Of a stretch of DNA of 64,000 nucleotides, positions 47,501 to 58,290 are shown one piece after another. Position 1 is the stretch's first letter; each line of letters starts with the position of its first letter. Both the position numbers and the translations under genes were made by a program. Source of the stretch: Lepas anatifera (taxonomy: Eukaryota > Arthropoda > Thecostraca > Lepadidae); contig JAOTON010000386.1 of the NCBI GenBank assembly GCA_034440635.1, forward strand, positions 248,001-312,000. The letters are read 5' to 3'. Below the pieces are notes generated by a model. The model was given only the letters and a program-made list of their open reading frames with translations. It was not told the origin of the DNA and made no database searches.

Positions 47501-48332
47501 TTCACTTCTACACGGACGGTTCAAAATGTGACAGCGGTACGGATGTGCGTATGTTTGTGGCCGCACTGAAAAATGCTTTAGCCTACCCCAGGAAGCATCT
47601 GTTTTTACCTCGGAACTGTATGCCATCTTTCGTTCCCTGGATGAGATATCCAAACGAAGGGCGAGAAAGTTCGTGGTCTTCACGGACTCACTGTCCTCTC
47701 TACAGGCATTGGAGTCATTTTACTTCCACAGTACATCATCTTCTTATCTCCTGACCCTCATAAGACAGAAATTGCACAACCTGGGGCAGAAAGGAAAAAC
47801 TGTGGAGATTGTTTGGGTGCAAGCCATTGCGGTATAGGCGGGAACGAACGGGCGGACAGGCTTGCAAAGTCCGCGGGTGAACGCGCTTCTCTCCCCGGCC
47901 TCCGTGTTCCGTTCTCTGACCTATATGGTCTTACCAAAGACTATGCTATTCGTGTCTGGCAGAGCAGGTGGGATGGTGATCCCAAAGGAGTCAAGCTTAG
48001 AGGCCTTAAACCAAAGCTAGGGTGTGGAAATCCAGCAGTCGGGCTGCAGAAGAGAGGAGGTTACCCTCTCCCGCCTGCGGATCGGCCACACCCACGCCAC
48101 ACTCCTTCCGCTTGGGTGGCGGCGATCCGCCAAGGTGTTCACGATGCGGAGAGCCGCTTAGTGTTAAGCATGTTCTTGCAGACTGCCAGAATTTTGAGGT
48201 GGAAAGACTGCGGCATCTTGAGGATCGCCATCACTGCATTCTCTTTTGGGACAAAATCGAACCGTGGAGCTCTCAGACATAATATCGTTTCTAAGAAGTG
48301 TTGACTTCAACGTAATTTACTCGCCGACATAG
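44597..48332 (+). pseudogene. I element B ORF2 (endonuclease, RT, RNase H), many frameshifts
   Basis: The open frame begins after a TAG at 44594-44596. The codon matching the copy A start ATG (9012) is not ATG, so translation start is lost or different. The endonuclease shows QWNCRGLRAN, LCLQETKL and LGDFNAHNPAWG. The RT shows QCGFRQGRSTLDHL, GIPQGSVLSVALF and FVDD near 46615-46625. RNase H shows HFYTDGSKC near 47505 and HCGIGGNERADRLAK. The final finger is SRCGEPLSVKHVLADC. Frame breaks lie near 44738, 45290, 46130, 46345, 46970, 47540, 47815 and 48020. The stop is at 48330-48332. Confidence 0.88.
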
Positions 48333-48545
48333 ACATATAACGTGAACCAGTATCTTTTGACCTTCGATTCACACATGTCACTCTACAAGTACAGCACCTT
48401 TCAAGACACAGTGACCTATCTTACTACCTAACTCGAAAAGTCTCGTTATATATCTACATGTCTTTCCTCTGTGCGTAATATGCTGTTATGGGCGCAATAT
48501 GACCACTGCAGTCGACGCGCCCTTAAACCCCAACTATGATGATGA

Positions 48546-48558
48546 CAATACATTTATA
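48546..48558. repeat. Target-site duplication of I element B, right
   Basis: Exact repeat of 41726-41738. Confidence 0.85.
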
Positions 48559-49726
48559 CATAGAGATTTATACCTGTCCATGTTTCACAGTTCTTTACGG
48601 CACTGCATTCTGACATTTCAGTAGCAGTTTGTTAAAATTCAAATGGAGCTAGATCCGGGTCGAGAAATGGGTCGTTGCAAAGATATTAAGCATGATATTG
48701 ACATCAAATGAATAATTTATTTAAACCCTCAGTGAAAATAGCAAGTATTTGCGAAAATATCATCTTACAACTTAAAATTTACATAATGCATAATGATGCG
48801 CATGGAATTATCTTTAGCACGCCACTCAAATTTATCAAACATATGCGAGTGTTTCACAGCCACCGTTCAACAGCAAGCGCAGATCACCGGATGTGACGTG
48901 ACACCTCATAGGATATAGGATGGGGCAACTCAATTATTCATTGTCCAGTTTTTTTGCACCAAGACGTCCAGAATCGAAAATTAGATGCTTATTTGTTGCA
49001 TTTGGGATTCAATTGATTAACGTGTATTCTCACAAATTCGTAGGCGAGCAGCGCCATTAGCAGAAGTTTGACACACGCCCAAAGGTGAAGGAATTCCTCC
49101 ACGCCCATGCGACGTCACTCAGGCGTGGAGGAATCCCTCTTGAACGTACCTTAAAGTAAAGGCATCTTGAGTGTTTTAGGCACCAGAATTCATATTTCCA
49201 ATACACGAGAAGCAAATCATTCAGCAGAGGAGCTATGAGCTGGTTATAAAGAAGTTTTGCCTTCAGATATGGTAGCTTTCTTGAGGTGGTCAGTATGTGA
49301 CGTCAAGAACGTGTCATTTGCTCGTTTTTTTGCATAGATTTGGCAGCACAATTTTGAACAATGAAGCTGTATAGAAGTGTCACGCCCCTGAGTTGATTCA
49401 GGGTAAACGCAAATATATGATGAATATGAGCATTCTAAGTCAGGGATACTTCTCTACAAATTTTCCGCCACGGTCTCTTTTTCTTTAGAAGAAATAAAAA
49501 GAGAGCTGTATTCAAGGATGCGACTCGGAAGAGAGAGAGTTCATTCTGAGTTCACTACAATACAAACAATCTCAGCATATTTGGCGCAAAGTGGTCAAAA
49601 GATAGATTGTAAAATCCAGATCAAGTGAAACATCATGTCTCAAGAGCAATGAAAGCTGCTCCAAACCAGGCCAAGCTACTCGTTGAGTAATCCACAGCAT
49701 TTGATTTAGAAACCATTTCCCTTCAC
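48559..49726. other. No recognised gene; one hairpin
   Basis: AT-rich. A near-perfect 16-bp stem lies at 49090-49105 / 49122-49137 (CCTCCACGCC paired with GGCGTGGAGG), with a 16-base loop. Nothing else is identified. Confidence 0.45.
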
Positions 49727-51607
49727 TTGACACGTGCCTCACTGGGGGAGGGGCGAAATTCACCCCTTCCTGGTTTTCCCCTCATAACGCAGCAACGAAG
49801 AGAGGCAGGAGAACGGAACTTATATTTCCTTATTTCGAATTAATTTCATGCATCTGACCATTTTATAGACCAGGTCGTGTCACGTCAAGGAGCTGTTCAA
49901 GGTCAAACAATCAGACCTCGAACCTAGAATCACAAATTTGAATCGGCGCCAACGGAACATCTGCCAACCGATCAGTTTCAAACTTTAACACGCGCATTGA
50001 CGGGGCGGGTACCCGCCCCCTCGGGTTTTTCGAAGATAGCAGAAAAACGGCGGCGCGTAGCGCCGCCGTACTTGGCTTACCTTTTCCCTCATCATTTTTA
50101 CAACTTCTCTGAAAATTTTAAGGTTAGGTCATCTCAGGTCAGGTCACCAGTACAGGTCAAGTGACCCGACCTCGAAAAAAGTTTAAGATAGCATAAGTCG
50201 GAGCAGGGTGAACTTATCCGATTGAAACTCATATCACATAATGACCCCACCGAGTTCTCTAAAATTTGTTCCGGTATTTTTGATATCGATGACCTAAGGT
50301 CAGGTACGAGTCATGACCTCTCCATTGGAAATACATGGGAAAAATGGTTCTTACGGAATATCTCAGTTACAGATGGTGATAGAGCATTTATTTGAGCTGC
50401 ATTAGACTCGCCTGGGCTTTGCAGTTCTAATGATATGTATTTTGTATAATTTGACCCTGACCTGACCTCAGGTCAGGTCAAATCCTTGATTTGACCCAGC
50501 AAGGTCAAATTATATATCATTCGATTTGGCTTGCTGAGAGGATTCATAGAGTTTAAGTCGTTTTGCTCTATCTTTACTTGTTCAGATGTAATGGCCGAAA
50601 ACTGAATTTACATGTTATCCCTATGACGGCATGTTTTGACCTCTCGTGACCTTAAATGTGACCTGACAAAAAAATGGTCCAAATGTTTTCGATGGAGAAG
50701 TGGATGGGCAGCCCAACGCCGTTTACCGTTTTTCGCTACCTACCGTGGTTCTCTAGATCTTGGGGGCGGGTACCCGCCCCCGTCAATGCGAAGGTGGCTC
50801 AAACCACCGTCCATGCGCGTGTTAATAATATGACAAGGTCATTAGGGCGTGCAAATTTGGTGTTTCGGAATTTTATATTCTTGACCTAAGATGGGGTCAA
50901 TTTTTTATCGTCCCATTATAAGTCTAAATAAGTCCCATAAGTATAAGCAAAATAGAAATGCCTCGTTTGCAATAAATACTGAAAAGAAGAACTTGGAAGT
51001 CTTCACACGGTTATTCTTACCAAGATTTTGACCATGAAGTTGAGCTTTTGACCATCTCACCTCTCAAAGGTCAACTGAGGTCACATGAGCAAACAATGAT
51101 TATTTTACCAATACCTTCGCACTGAATCGAAACAAAGCCTCCATTATTACTTCCATTGTACTTATCTTGTCAGACCGAGTTGATTGATATGGAACATGAA
51201 CATACCATGTCACCATGTGACCCTCACCTAGCTTGATGTCAGGTCATTTTTATCGATCGACCTAACAAGGTCATATTATACATTATTCGATTTGCCGCGA
51301 TGAGAGGATTCCAATGATGCTTCAAGATTTTCTGTAGCTCCTCCGCTGAAGTACAGTCTATAGGGGAAAAGGTACACTGCCCCGTTGGAAGCCCATGACA
51401 CCTTCATTGGCCTTTGGTGACCTCAATATTGACCTGGCATAAAAATAGTACTATATTTTCTCTCCGTCTCGTCAAGAGATTTCGAACGCCTTCCGTAATG
51501 TTTCAATAGCTTTCCCGGGAAATGCGATATGGAGGGGGTGAAATACGCCCCCCCACAGCAGGATGCGTCAAGGACAAGGACAAGGACCCCAGCAGGGCGC
51601 GTGTTAA
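49727..51607 (+). mobile_element. TH3 TTAA element, copy b, with TH4 nested inside
   Basis: Host segments 49727-49984 and 50826-51607 together match the other TH3 copies. The left TTAA has become TTGA. The right D-end holds a doubled CAGCAGG/GCGCG terminus with a short GGACAA tandem in the linker (near 51575). Confidence 0.8.
49985..50825 (+). mobile_element. TH4 TTAA element, copy c (nested in TH3, doubled end)
   Basis: TTAA at 49985-49988 and 50822-50825. The S-end is followed by a GGGCGGGTACCCGCCC palindrome and the GC hairpin at about 50048-50068. The right end repeats the GCATKGACGG terminus around a GGTGGCTCAAACCACC hairpin, a 27-bp gain relative to copy b. TH3 copies a and c show the empty site. 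Confidence 0.85.
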
Positions 51608-52011
51608 GCCTGCATGCTAAATATGTTTGCTACACAAATGGGAAACAGGGACCTAGCTTGTTGCACAGTTAGATTTCAGCTGCCAGCTCGCGCTGCACGG
51701 TAGCAGTGAGTGGCAGAAGCGTGAGCGGTCCCAGTGCGCGGGAGGTAAGTGGTGCTGCCTGCGAGGCAAGGTCAGCGCTCGGCCCCTGAGAGGCACCGAC
51801 AGAGATAAAAAACGACTATCATGGAACTATCATAGATAATGGAGGAAAATAGGACAAGAGCTCGCCCCAACTGACACACATCTATTCTGTGAATGTGCCT
51901 GCACGGAGAGCTGGTAGCAGTTGTGCGTGGGGTTTGTTGCCGTGTCACCTGCATGATCGCAGTCAGCATTCGCGCCGACGGTCGCCGTCTGCCTGTAGAC
52001 CATGTGCGGTA
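51608..52011. other. No recognisable feature
   Basis: GC-moderate spacer; open frames of 100 residues or fewer without motifs. Confidence 0.4.
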
Positions 52012-52019
52012 AGCACCTA

Positions 52020-52400
52020 CAGTGGCGGATCCCAGGGGAAGGGCATTTCCCCCAAACGGAAAAGCTCGGGGCAAAACTAAATTTTTGCCCCCAAAGCTGT
52101 TGGCTTCTTTTTACCCCGAATCATTTTTAGTTTATAAGCAGACTAGTAAATGGTAATTCATAACTCACCTTCAAACAGAACCAGGAACTTCAGTGTAGAC
52201 ATTGGGCCTTTGGATAGCAAAAACAAGCATCTTGTGGCCACGCCTTTCACGCCCTGACGTTTTTTTCTGATTGACTGTTGGGCTTACCCCCAAAACCTAC
52301 CGTTTAGTTAAGTATGACAAAATATTTACCGTGTGACGTTTTTTTCTACTTTTCGACTTTGGCTCGCCCCCTCCCAAACCTAGCGCCTAGACCGCCACTG
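52020..52400. mobile_element. 381-bp hAT-type MITE
   Basis: CAGTGGCGGATC on the left and GACCGCCACTG on the right are inverted. The flanking octamers AGCACCTA (52012-52019) and AGCATCTA (52401-52408) agree at 7 of 8. The right part matches 1036-1270. Confidence 0.8.
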
Positions 52401-52408
52401 AGCATCTA

Positions 52409-52869
52409 TTACGCTGGTGCACCCCGACGCCTCAAGGGCCGCAGTGTCTGACTTGCATTCCAGCGCGCTCTGGTCGCTCAGTTTATGTATCTCTCCCGAG
52501 CCCTCGGTTTTGCTTGACGTCACTGGACTCAAGATCATCCTCATGGCATTACTGGATGGAAAAGTCTAGACAAAAGTGTCAATAGTAGATAAACATTTTT
52601 CATGGCTCAGAAAACAAAAAGGTGATTGGCACTTTTTTAATCCCTTTGCGGCGCAAATGCGTCAAACAGACAAGCACAGCTTAGGTTGAGAAATATGTTC
52701 AAAATAATTAATAATAGGGGCTTGTCATGGAAAGGTGACGAGCGAGCTTGAGCACCATGAGAAGCGTGAAAGAGAACCCATATGTGGCATGTGCACCATC
52801 ACCGGTGTATTCAACAGAATTATATATATTCACACTAAAATGAATGATGCACACACACACCGGCATGTG
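52409..52869. other. No recognisable feature
   Basis: Spacer with nothing identified beyond a short CA-rich run at about 52850. Confidence 0.4.
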
Positions 52870-53863
52870 TTAACACGCGCCCCGCTGGGGTCCCTTGCGT
52901 GACGCGCCCCGCTGGGGGGGGCGTTTTTCGCCACCCCCCTACGTATCTCGTTCCCCACGAAAGCTAAAGGAAAATTACGGTTGGCGTTCGGAAAGCTCTT
53001 GACCAGACAAAGAGATTTCATACGGAAATTTTTATGTCAGGTCTAGATTGAGGTCAGCATAGGTCAAAGAAGTCTCCATAGGATTACAACAGAGCAGTGT
53101 ATGTTTCCCTCTCTAGATCTGCCCTCAGGGGAGCTAGAGCAAATCTTTATGCCTCATTGGATTCCTCTCATCTTGGCAAATCGAATGATATATAATTTGA
53201 CCTTTCTAGGTCAAATAGTCAAAATGACCTGACCTCGACCGAGGTCAGGGTCACAGAGCAACCTGGTATGGTCATGTTGTATATCAATCGACTTCCCGCA
53301 CAATGCAAGCAAAATGGGAGCTTTATCTCAATTCAGTGAGAAGTTATTGGCAAATAATTATTCTCGGCTCCCGTGACCTGATATGACCTTTGAGAGGTCA
53401 GATACTCAAAAACTCAAGTTTATGGTCAAGATCCTGATAAGAATAGACGGTTTGATCTAATATGTACTGAAAACGAGCCTATTTTATTTTTCACCATAGA
53501 CTTATAATGGGTTGACCAAAAATTTGACCCCACCTTAGGTCAACAATATCGAAATTCTGAGATAGCAGATTTGTAGACCCTAATGACCTTATCATATTGT
53601 GAATGTTTCAAACTGATCGGTTTGCTAATGTTCCCTAGGCGCTGCTTCAAACTCGTAATTTTAGGTTTTCAGGTCGGGTCACTTGACCCTGAATAGCTCC
53701 TTGACCTGACATGACCTTAACTCAAAAATTTGGTCAGGTGTGTAAAATTGATTAGGGATAAGGTACTGCACGTTTCGTTGTTCTGCGTGCCTTCGTTTTT
53801 GAGCTATTTTGGGAAAACGAGGAGAGGGGCGAATTTCGCCCCCCCCAGCGGGGCGCGTGTTAA
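52870..53863 (-). mobile_element. TH3 TTAA element, copy c (uninterrupted)
   Basis: A complete 994-bp element, TTAA to TTAA. The left D-end repeats CGCGCCCCGCTGGGG around a TCCCTTGCGTGA linker. The right S-end has a GGGGCGAATTTCGCCCC palindrome. It serves as the empty-site reference for insertions in copies a and b. Confidence 0.85.
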
Positions 53864-54291
53864 AAAGATGACAGGCAAGGATGAGTAATGAAACAGTGTG
53901 TAAAAAAGTGTGTAAAAACTCCGCACAAGCCGCTTTGCACATTGTGAGAAAATCATGCGAACGGGAAACATATTTTGTACCATTACCTGTTGAAGATAAT
54001 TTTTTTCAAATTAAAAGCACATTTGTAAAGGGAGAGATGATACAAGCTGGGTGGTGGGTGAAATGCGTAAAGGAGAGCCCGCCCCTTGTCAGTATCCTCG
54101 CCCACGTTTATATTTTAACATCCCTTTATCAAAGTCCCATATTTGTTAATTCAATTATTTGTATTTTCTTTTTACTGTAGATAATTAAGTTTCAGAATCT
54201 AGTTATCGGTACAGCTATTTCACAATTTTGTCATAAAACTTCCTTGAGAGTAACTTTTAGCGCAGCATATTGCACGTTCCTTCCCAACTTG
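53864..54291. other. No recognisable gene
   Basis: An open frame at 53881-54180 (+) has no motif and AT-driven composition. Confidence 0.4.
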
Positions 54292-55216
54292 TTAACACGC
54301 GCACTGGAGGGGGCCTCGGAGGCCCCCCTACCTGTTTTTCCGAAGTGGCCGGAGAACCGCTTGTAGCCGAAAAACGACACGTGGGCACATTTAACAGAAT
54401 TTAACAGTGCGTCGATTGGTAAACACTTTTTGAAAATCGTCCTAACATTTTTTTTACTTATAGGCTTTCAAAGTCAGACCTGCATTTTGAGATCGCCGTA
54501 AACGCGCGGTCGGACCAGTTAGCTTGCATTGAAGGCCGAGTGGTGATGTCATAACGTCATATAAGCGGGATTATATGTCAAGGTCACTTCACATTAAATT
54601 CAAGGTCAAGGTCAAAAGTCACAGGTCAAAGTCATATATGCACTTTCAAGGTCACTGACCACTGTGCGTCAGGCCAAATGACGTTACCCGGTCTGACATA
54701 TATTATGCTATGAAGTCATCGGTAGGGTACCCCAATACAAAGGTCAAGGTCAAAGGTCAAGATCAAAGGTAATTGGGAAAGGTCAATCCTCATTTCCCGC
54801 GAAACAGTGGCTACAGTGTTAGTCAAAGTGTAAATAATAAGTAGTATACCATATGGTGACCTTAAAGATCAATGACCTTGACTGACCTTGACCCAAAAGT
54901 TGTGGGGAAGCCTCTTTGAGACCTCTTCTCTATGAACCTTGTCCGCCTTTAGCTTATTTCCGCCATTTTCCCGCATAATCACAGCATATACCAATCGATC
55001 CCCAGCATGGCCAATATTTGACCTTTACGACCTCGTTTGACCTTGAAGATATTGACCTAGGTCAATGAAAATTTGTCATCATGTAGATTACCACAACTCC
55101 CACCCACCTACCAAGTGGCGTTTTTCTAACCCTCTTAGTTTCCGAGATCTTAAGGGGGCCTACCAGGCCCCCTCCAGTGTGCGTTAGTGCCAGACCCCCT
55201 CCAGTGCGGGTGTTAA
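54292..55216 (+). mobile_element. TH2 TTAA element, copy b
   Basis: A complete 925-bp element, the inverse of 19228-20151. Runs such as AAAGGTCAAGGTCAAAGGTC near 54740-54765 give tightly packed direct half-site repeats. The right end is doubled. Confidence 0.85.
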
Positions 55217-55280
55217 TGAAATACCAATTATTCAAATAATTCTGGAGCAGCCCACGGTAAAGATCAACCAAAACCATGCA

Positions 55281-56385
55281 TGTAGGGGAGACCAGGGTAA
55301 AACGGACACCCTAAGTGTTTTTCTAACATAGCAAGCTCGATAGCGGGCCGAAATTTTTTAGCTTTACACCTTGACGTAGCCTAATGAATTGTGTCTCTAA
55401 TGTAAGAGCATCAACTTACAAAATTAATTTGGAAAAACATGACAGTAAAATATGTAAGGTAATGTTTTTGTCCGTTTTGCCCCAACCCTGGGGCATAATG
55501 GTTTTCAGGAAGGGGCAAAACGGAGACTGTATGACCTGCTGTCATTGGACTTTGCCCGAACACCCCCAAAGATATATAAATCCACATCCCTGGCAGCCTG
55601 GGTAATATGGCGAAAAACATCATATTTTCGTTAAAGCGTCAACATCTATTAACTCAGTGAAAATTTTAACCTGCTTTCATTTTGGCACCAGACTGCCCCC
55701 CAACCTGGACCCGCCCCTGCCTTGTTTTCTCGCTGTTTCTTTGACCTTACCACAATAACAAACTACATAGCACATTATCCTAAGTGATTGGGGTAAACCA
55801 GACCATCAGAACATTTTAAACATTAGTCCGTTTTGTCCCTTTCGTTTTTTTATAAATTTTGTTCAGGTTGTTCCTGGTAAGGCTGCTGGCGTCGGAGTCT
55901 CACTAAAGTCATCAAGGGACTTGACACGGAGACGCCGACCCCACCACCCGAAGGAGCAACTCCCTCAATGGAGGGTTAATTTAGATTAATTAATTAATTT
56001 AATTTAGTTTTGCCCCATAGCTACTCCGATTCAAGTTTTTAAGTGGCGGAAAAAATAGCACACTTTGAGATTTGAAATTACCCTTACCGTAAGACTACAC
56101 GGCCACTTATTCAGACATATCACCATCAGAACTGAAATTAGTTTGTCACTTGAAAAAACGAGGATTTAAAACTTGTAAATTTCGTAATACTTACAGCGAA
56201 GTCCTCTCCAGCCAGCCCGCGTCGAAATGATGCCGCTAACTCACGATGTACACGCTATATTCTGACGTCCTTTGTTGAATGCAGTAGCTCATCTTCTAAA
56301 ATCTAGATAGAAACACCAGTAACATACCGGAATAGCGAAAATCCGTTTTGCCGCCAAAATCCGTTTTCCCCTGGTCTCCCCTACA
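55281..56385. mobile_element. 1.1-kb TIR element of unknown superfamily
   Basis: Inverted ends of 26 bp (one mismatch) contain GGGGAGACCAGGG and AAAACGGA; the right copy is at 56360-56385. The CCGTTTTGCC motif and its inverse recur inside. No target duplication could be fixed. No transposase. Confidence 0.7.
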
Positions 56386-56788
56386 TTGATTCCTGATCAA
56401 CAAACGGACCACCAGATACAGCCCCCAACACACAGAACACATCGCTCGCACCCTGCTCCGCCAATCCATCCAATACGTTTACCAATCCTTCATATTTTAT
56501 TCGGAAGCAAAATTTGAGAAAAAAACAAACAAACTTCTTCTCCCTTTCACCTTAGTAGCTACTTAATAAAATTTTGTCGATAATGGTTTTAAAGAATTTC
56601 ATGGGGGGGAATGTCACATAGTGAGCGTATGTAAGCGGCGATGATTTCATCCCAGGCCTTTGGACATGATTCATCATCGGGAAAAAGCAAACGTTCTATA
56701 CACCCGTTCAGAAGCAGGCTGGATGAAGTGTCGTATTAGCCTAGTTTTATTCGTATTTACCTGGAGACTGAATGAATTAGCAAATACC

Positions 56789-58045
56789 TCAGGTAGCCTG
56801 TTGCAAAGGAAATTGTGTAATATTGTCAGCTGCTGTTTTTTTCACCATATCCGGAAATTTGAGTAGTTTGAGACTTTTGAAGATAGGGGAGGTGTGAGCC
56901 CTGTGATGCTCTCCTGCAATAATGTGGACAATTCGTTTCTGGATGATAACCAAATTTTCAAGATTCGCGCTGTAGTTTACAGCCCAGCCAACCACACTGT
57001 ACTCTAGATAGGGCTTGACGAGTGATTGGTAGAGTAATACTTTTTGTCTTTGGAGAAGGATGTTTCTGGCCCTAGCAATTATTCCAACGTTTCTGCACAC
57101 CGCTTTATGCACTTGGGAAATATGTGTTTTAAATTCAAGGTTGTCATCGATGTGAACCCCAAGATATCTGATAGTTGATGCTCTGGCTATTCCAAGCGCA
57201 TTGAACGTGATATTCACATCTGAACGATGGTCTGAGGCAGCATAGATTTGGTAATAAGTTTTCTGGACATTAAGAGTCAGCCGATTTGATTGAAGCCAAT
57301 CCGAAATCTTTGGAGTAAGTGCATCCAGCTTACATTGTAATTCAGACATTGTCGACCCATCAATAAGAATCGCAGTGTCATCGGCAAAGACAAAGAAATT
57401 TGCATGGTTACGTACCTGATAAATGTCATTTATATACAAATTAACGGGGATTGGGCCTAGAATTGAGCCTTGTGGAATTCCAATGTTTACCTGGGCAGTA
57501 TCTGATATTATGTCATTAAATTTAGTAGTCTGAATGCGGTTGAGGAGATATGATTAAAACATTTTCAAAGTTGGACCTAGTATGCCATACTTTTCCATTT
57601 TAGCCAGCAAAATTTTGTGATCTACTGTGTCAAAAGCCTTTTTAATCAAGGAATAGGCCAACAGGAATTTTATTTTCTGCCATGGACGATGTCACTGCTT
57701 CATGAAATAGTGCTACTGGCATGTAAGTCGAATGTTTTTTTCTGAACCCAAATTGGTGATCGAAGAATAGTTTATAATGCTCTAGGTATTAAACCAGGTT
57801 ATTGTATAGTACTCTTTCCAATATTTTTGATATGACAGGCAAAATTGATACAGGTCTATAATTTGTGAAAAATTTATTATTTCCTGATTTATAAATTGGA
57901 TTAATAACTGCAATCTTGAGACAGTCAGGGAATAATTGTTTTTCAAACTATAAATTCAGTAGATTAGTAAGGTGATCGATAATGTAGGGGGACATTTTTT
58001 TAGAAGCTGTGCTGAGATTTTGTCGCAACCTGGTCCTGTGTTGTT
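56789..58045 (-). pseudogene. LINE reverse transcriptase part
   Basis: Starting with GPGCDKIS near 58040, the frame runs through FTNYRPVSILPVISKILE, an FGFRKKHST motif, then GIPQGSILGP near 57475. The catalytic FADD follows (FVFADDTAILIDGS near 57380), then IRYLGVHIDDNLEFKTHIS and a C-terminal VKPYLEYSVVGWAVNY. The last 216 residues (56789-57439) are an open frame; upstream segments carry stops and shifts. This would be the target-primed RT. Confidence 0.8.
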
Positions 58046-58290
58046 CATGATATGATATGATATGATATGATAATCGGAGTAGTCAAGGCTTCATGCCTGT
58101 GGGTCTGCCTGGTCCGTTCTAATGGAGCTCAACTACATGTGAGGTCTTCGCTCAGTCCTGGTTTGGGATGTCATATTTCTGTAGTGCCCAGTGGGCGTCA
58201 AGCCGTGATTTGAACTGGTTAGTCGTCGTAGACTCTACCACTGCAGCTGGAAGTGAGTTCCAGTCTGTCACAATTCTAACACTGAAGCAA
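58046..58290 (-). mobile_element. 5'-truncated LINE tail nested in the LINE
   Basis: On the minus strand it encodes a typical LINE C-terminus (VTDWNSLPAAVVE, then FKSRLDAHWALQ), a short 3' UTR and a tail of TATCA units (58045-58073). ATGAAC occurs at both junctions, a likely target duplication. It splits the host between IIDDMN and NNTGPGCDK. Confidence 0.7.

Larger units (their letters stand above)
41739..48545 (+). mobile_element. Full-length I-clade non-LTR retrotransposon, copy B
   Basis: A 6807-bp element starting CCCCGCAGGGG and ending ATGATGATGA, bounded by an exact 13-bp duplication. The layout is the same as copy A. It has more frameshifts than copy A and has lost the ATG at the ORF2 start. 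The duplications are intact, so insertion is not ancient, yet the ORFs differ strongly from copy A. The two are therefore different subfamilies that share one 5' UTR type. Confidence 0.9.

Noticed and set aside
41739..48545. LTR retrotransposon or retrovirus-like origin for the RT and RNase H
   Set aside because: There are no LTRs, protease or integrase, while an AP-type endonuclease and variable-length target duplication fit a non-LTR element.
53881..54180. 99-residue open frame, + strand
   Set aside because: AT-driven composition, no motif, no partner elsewhere.
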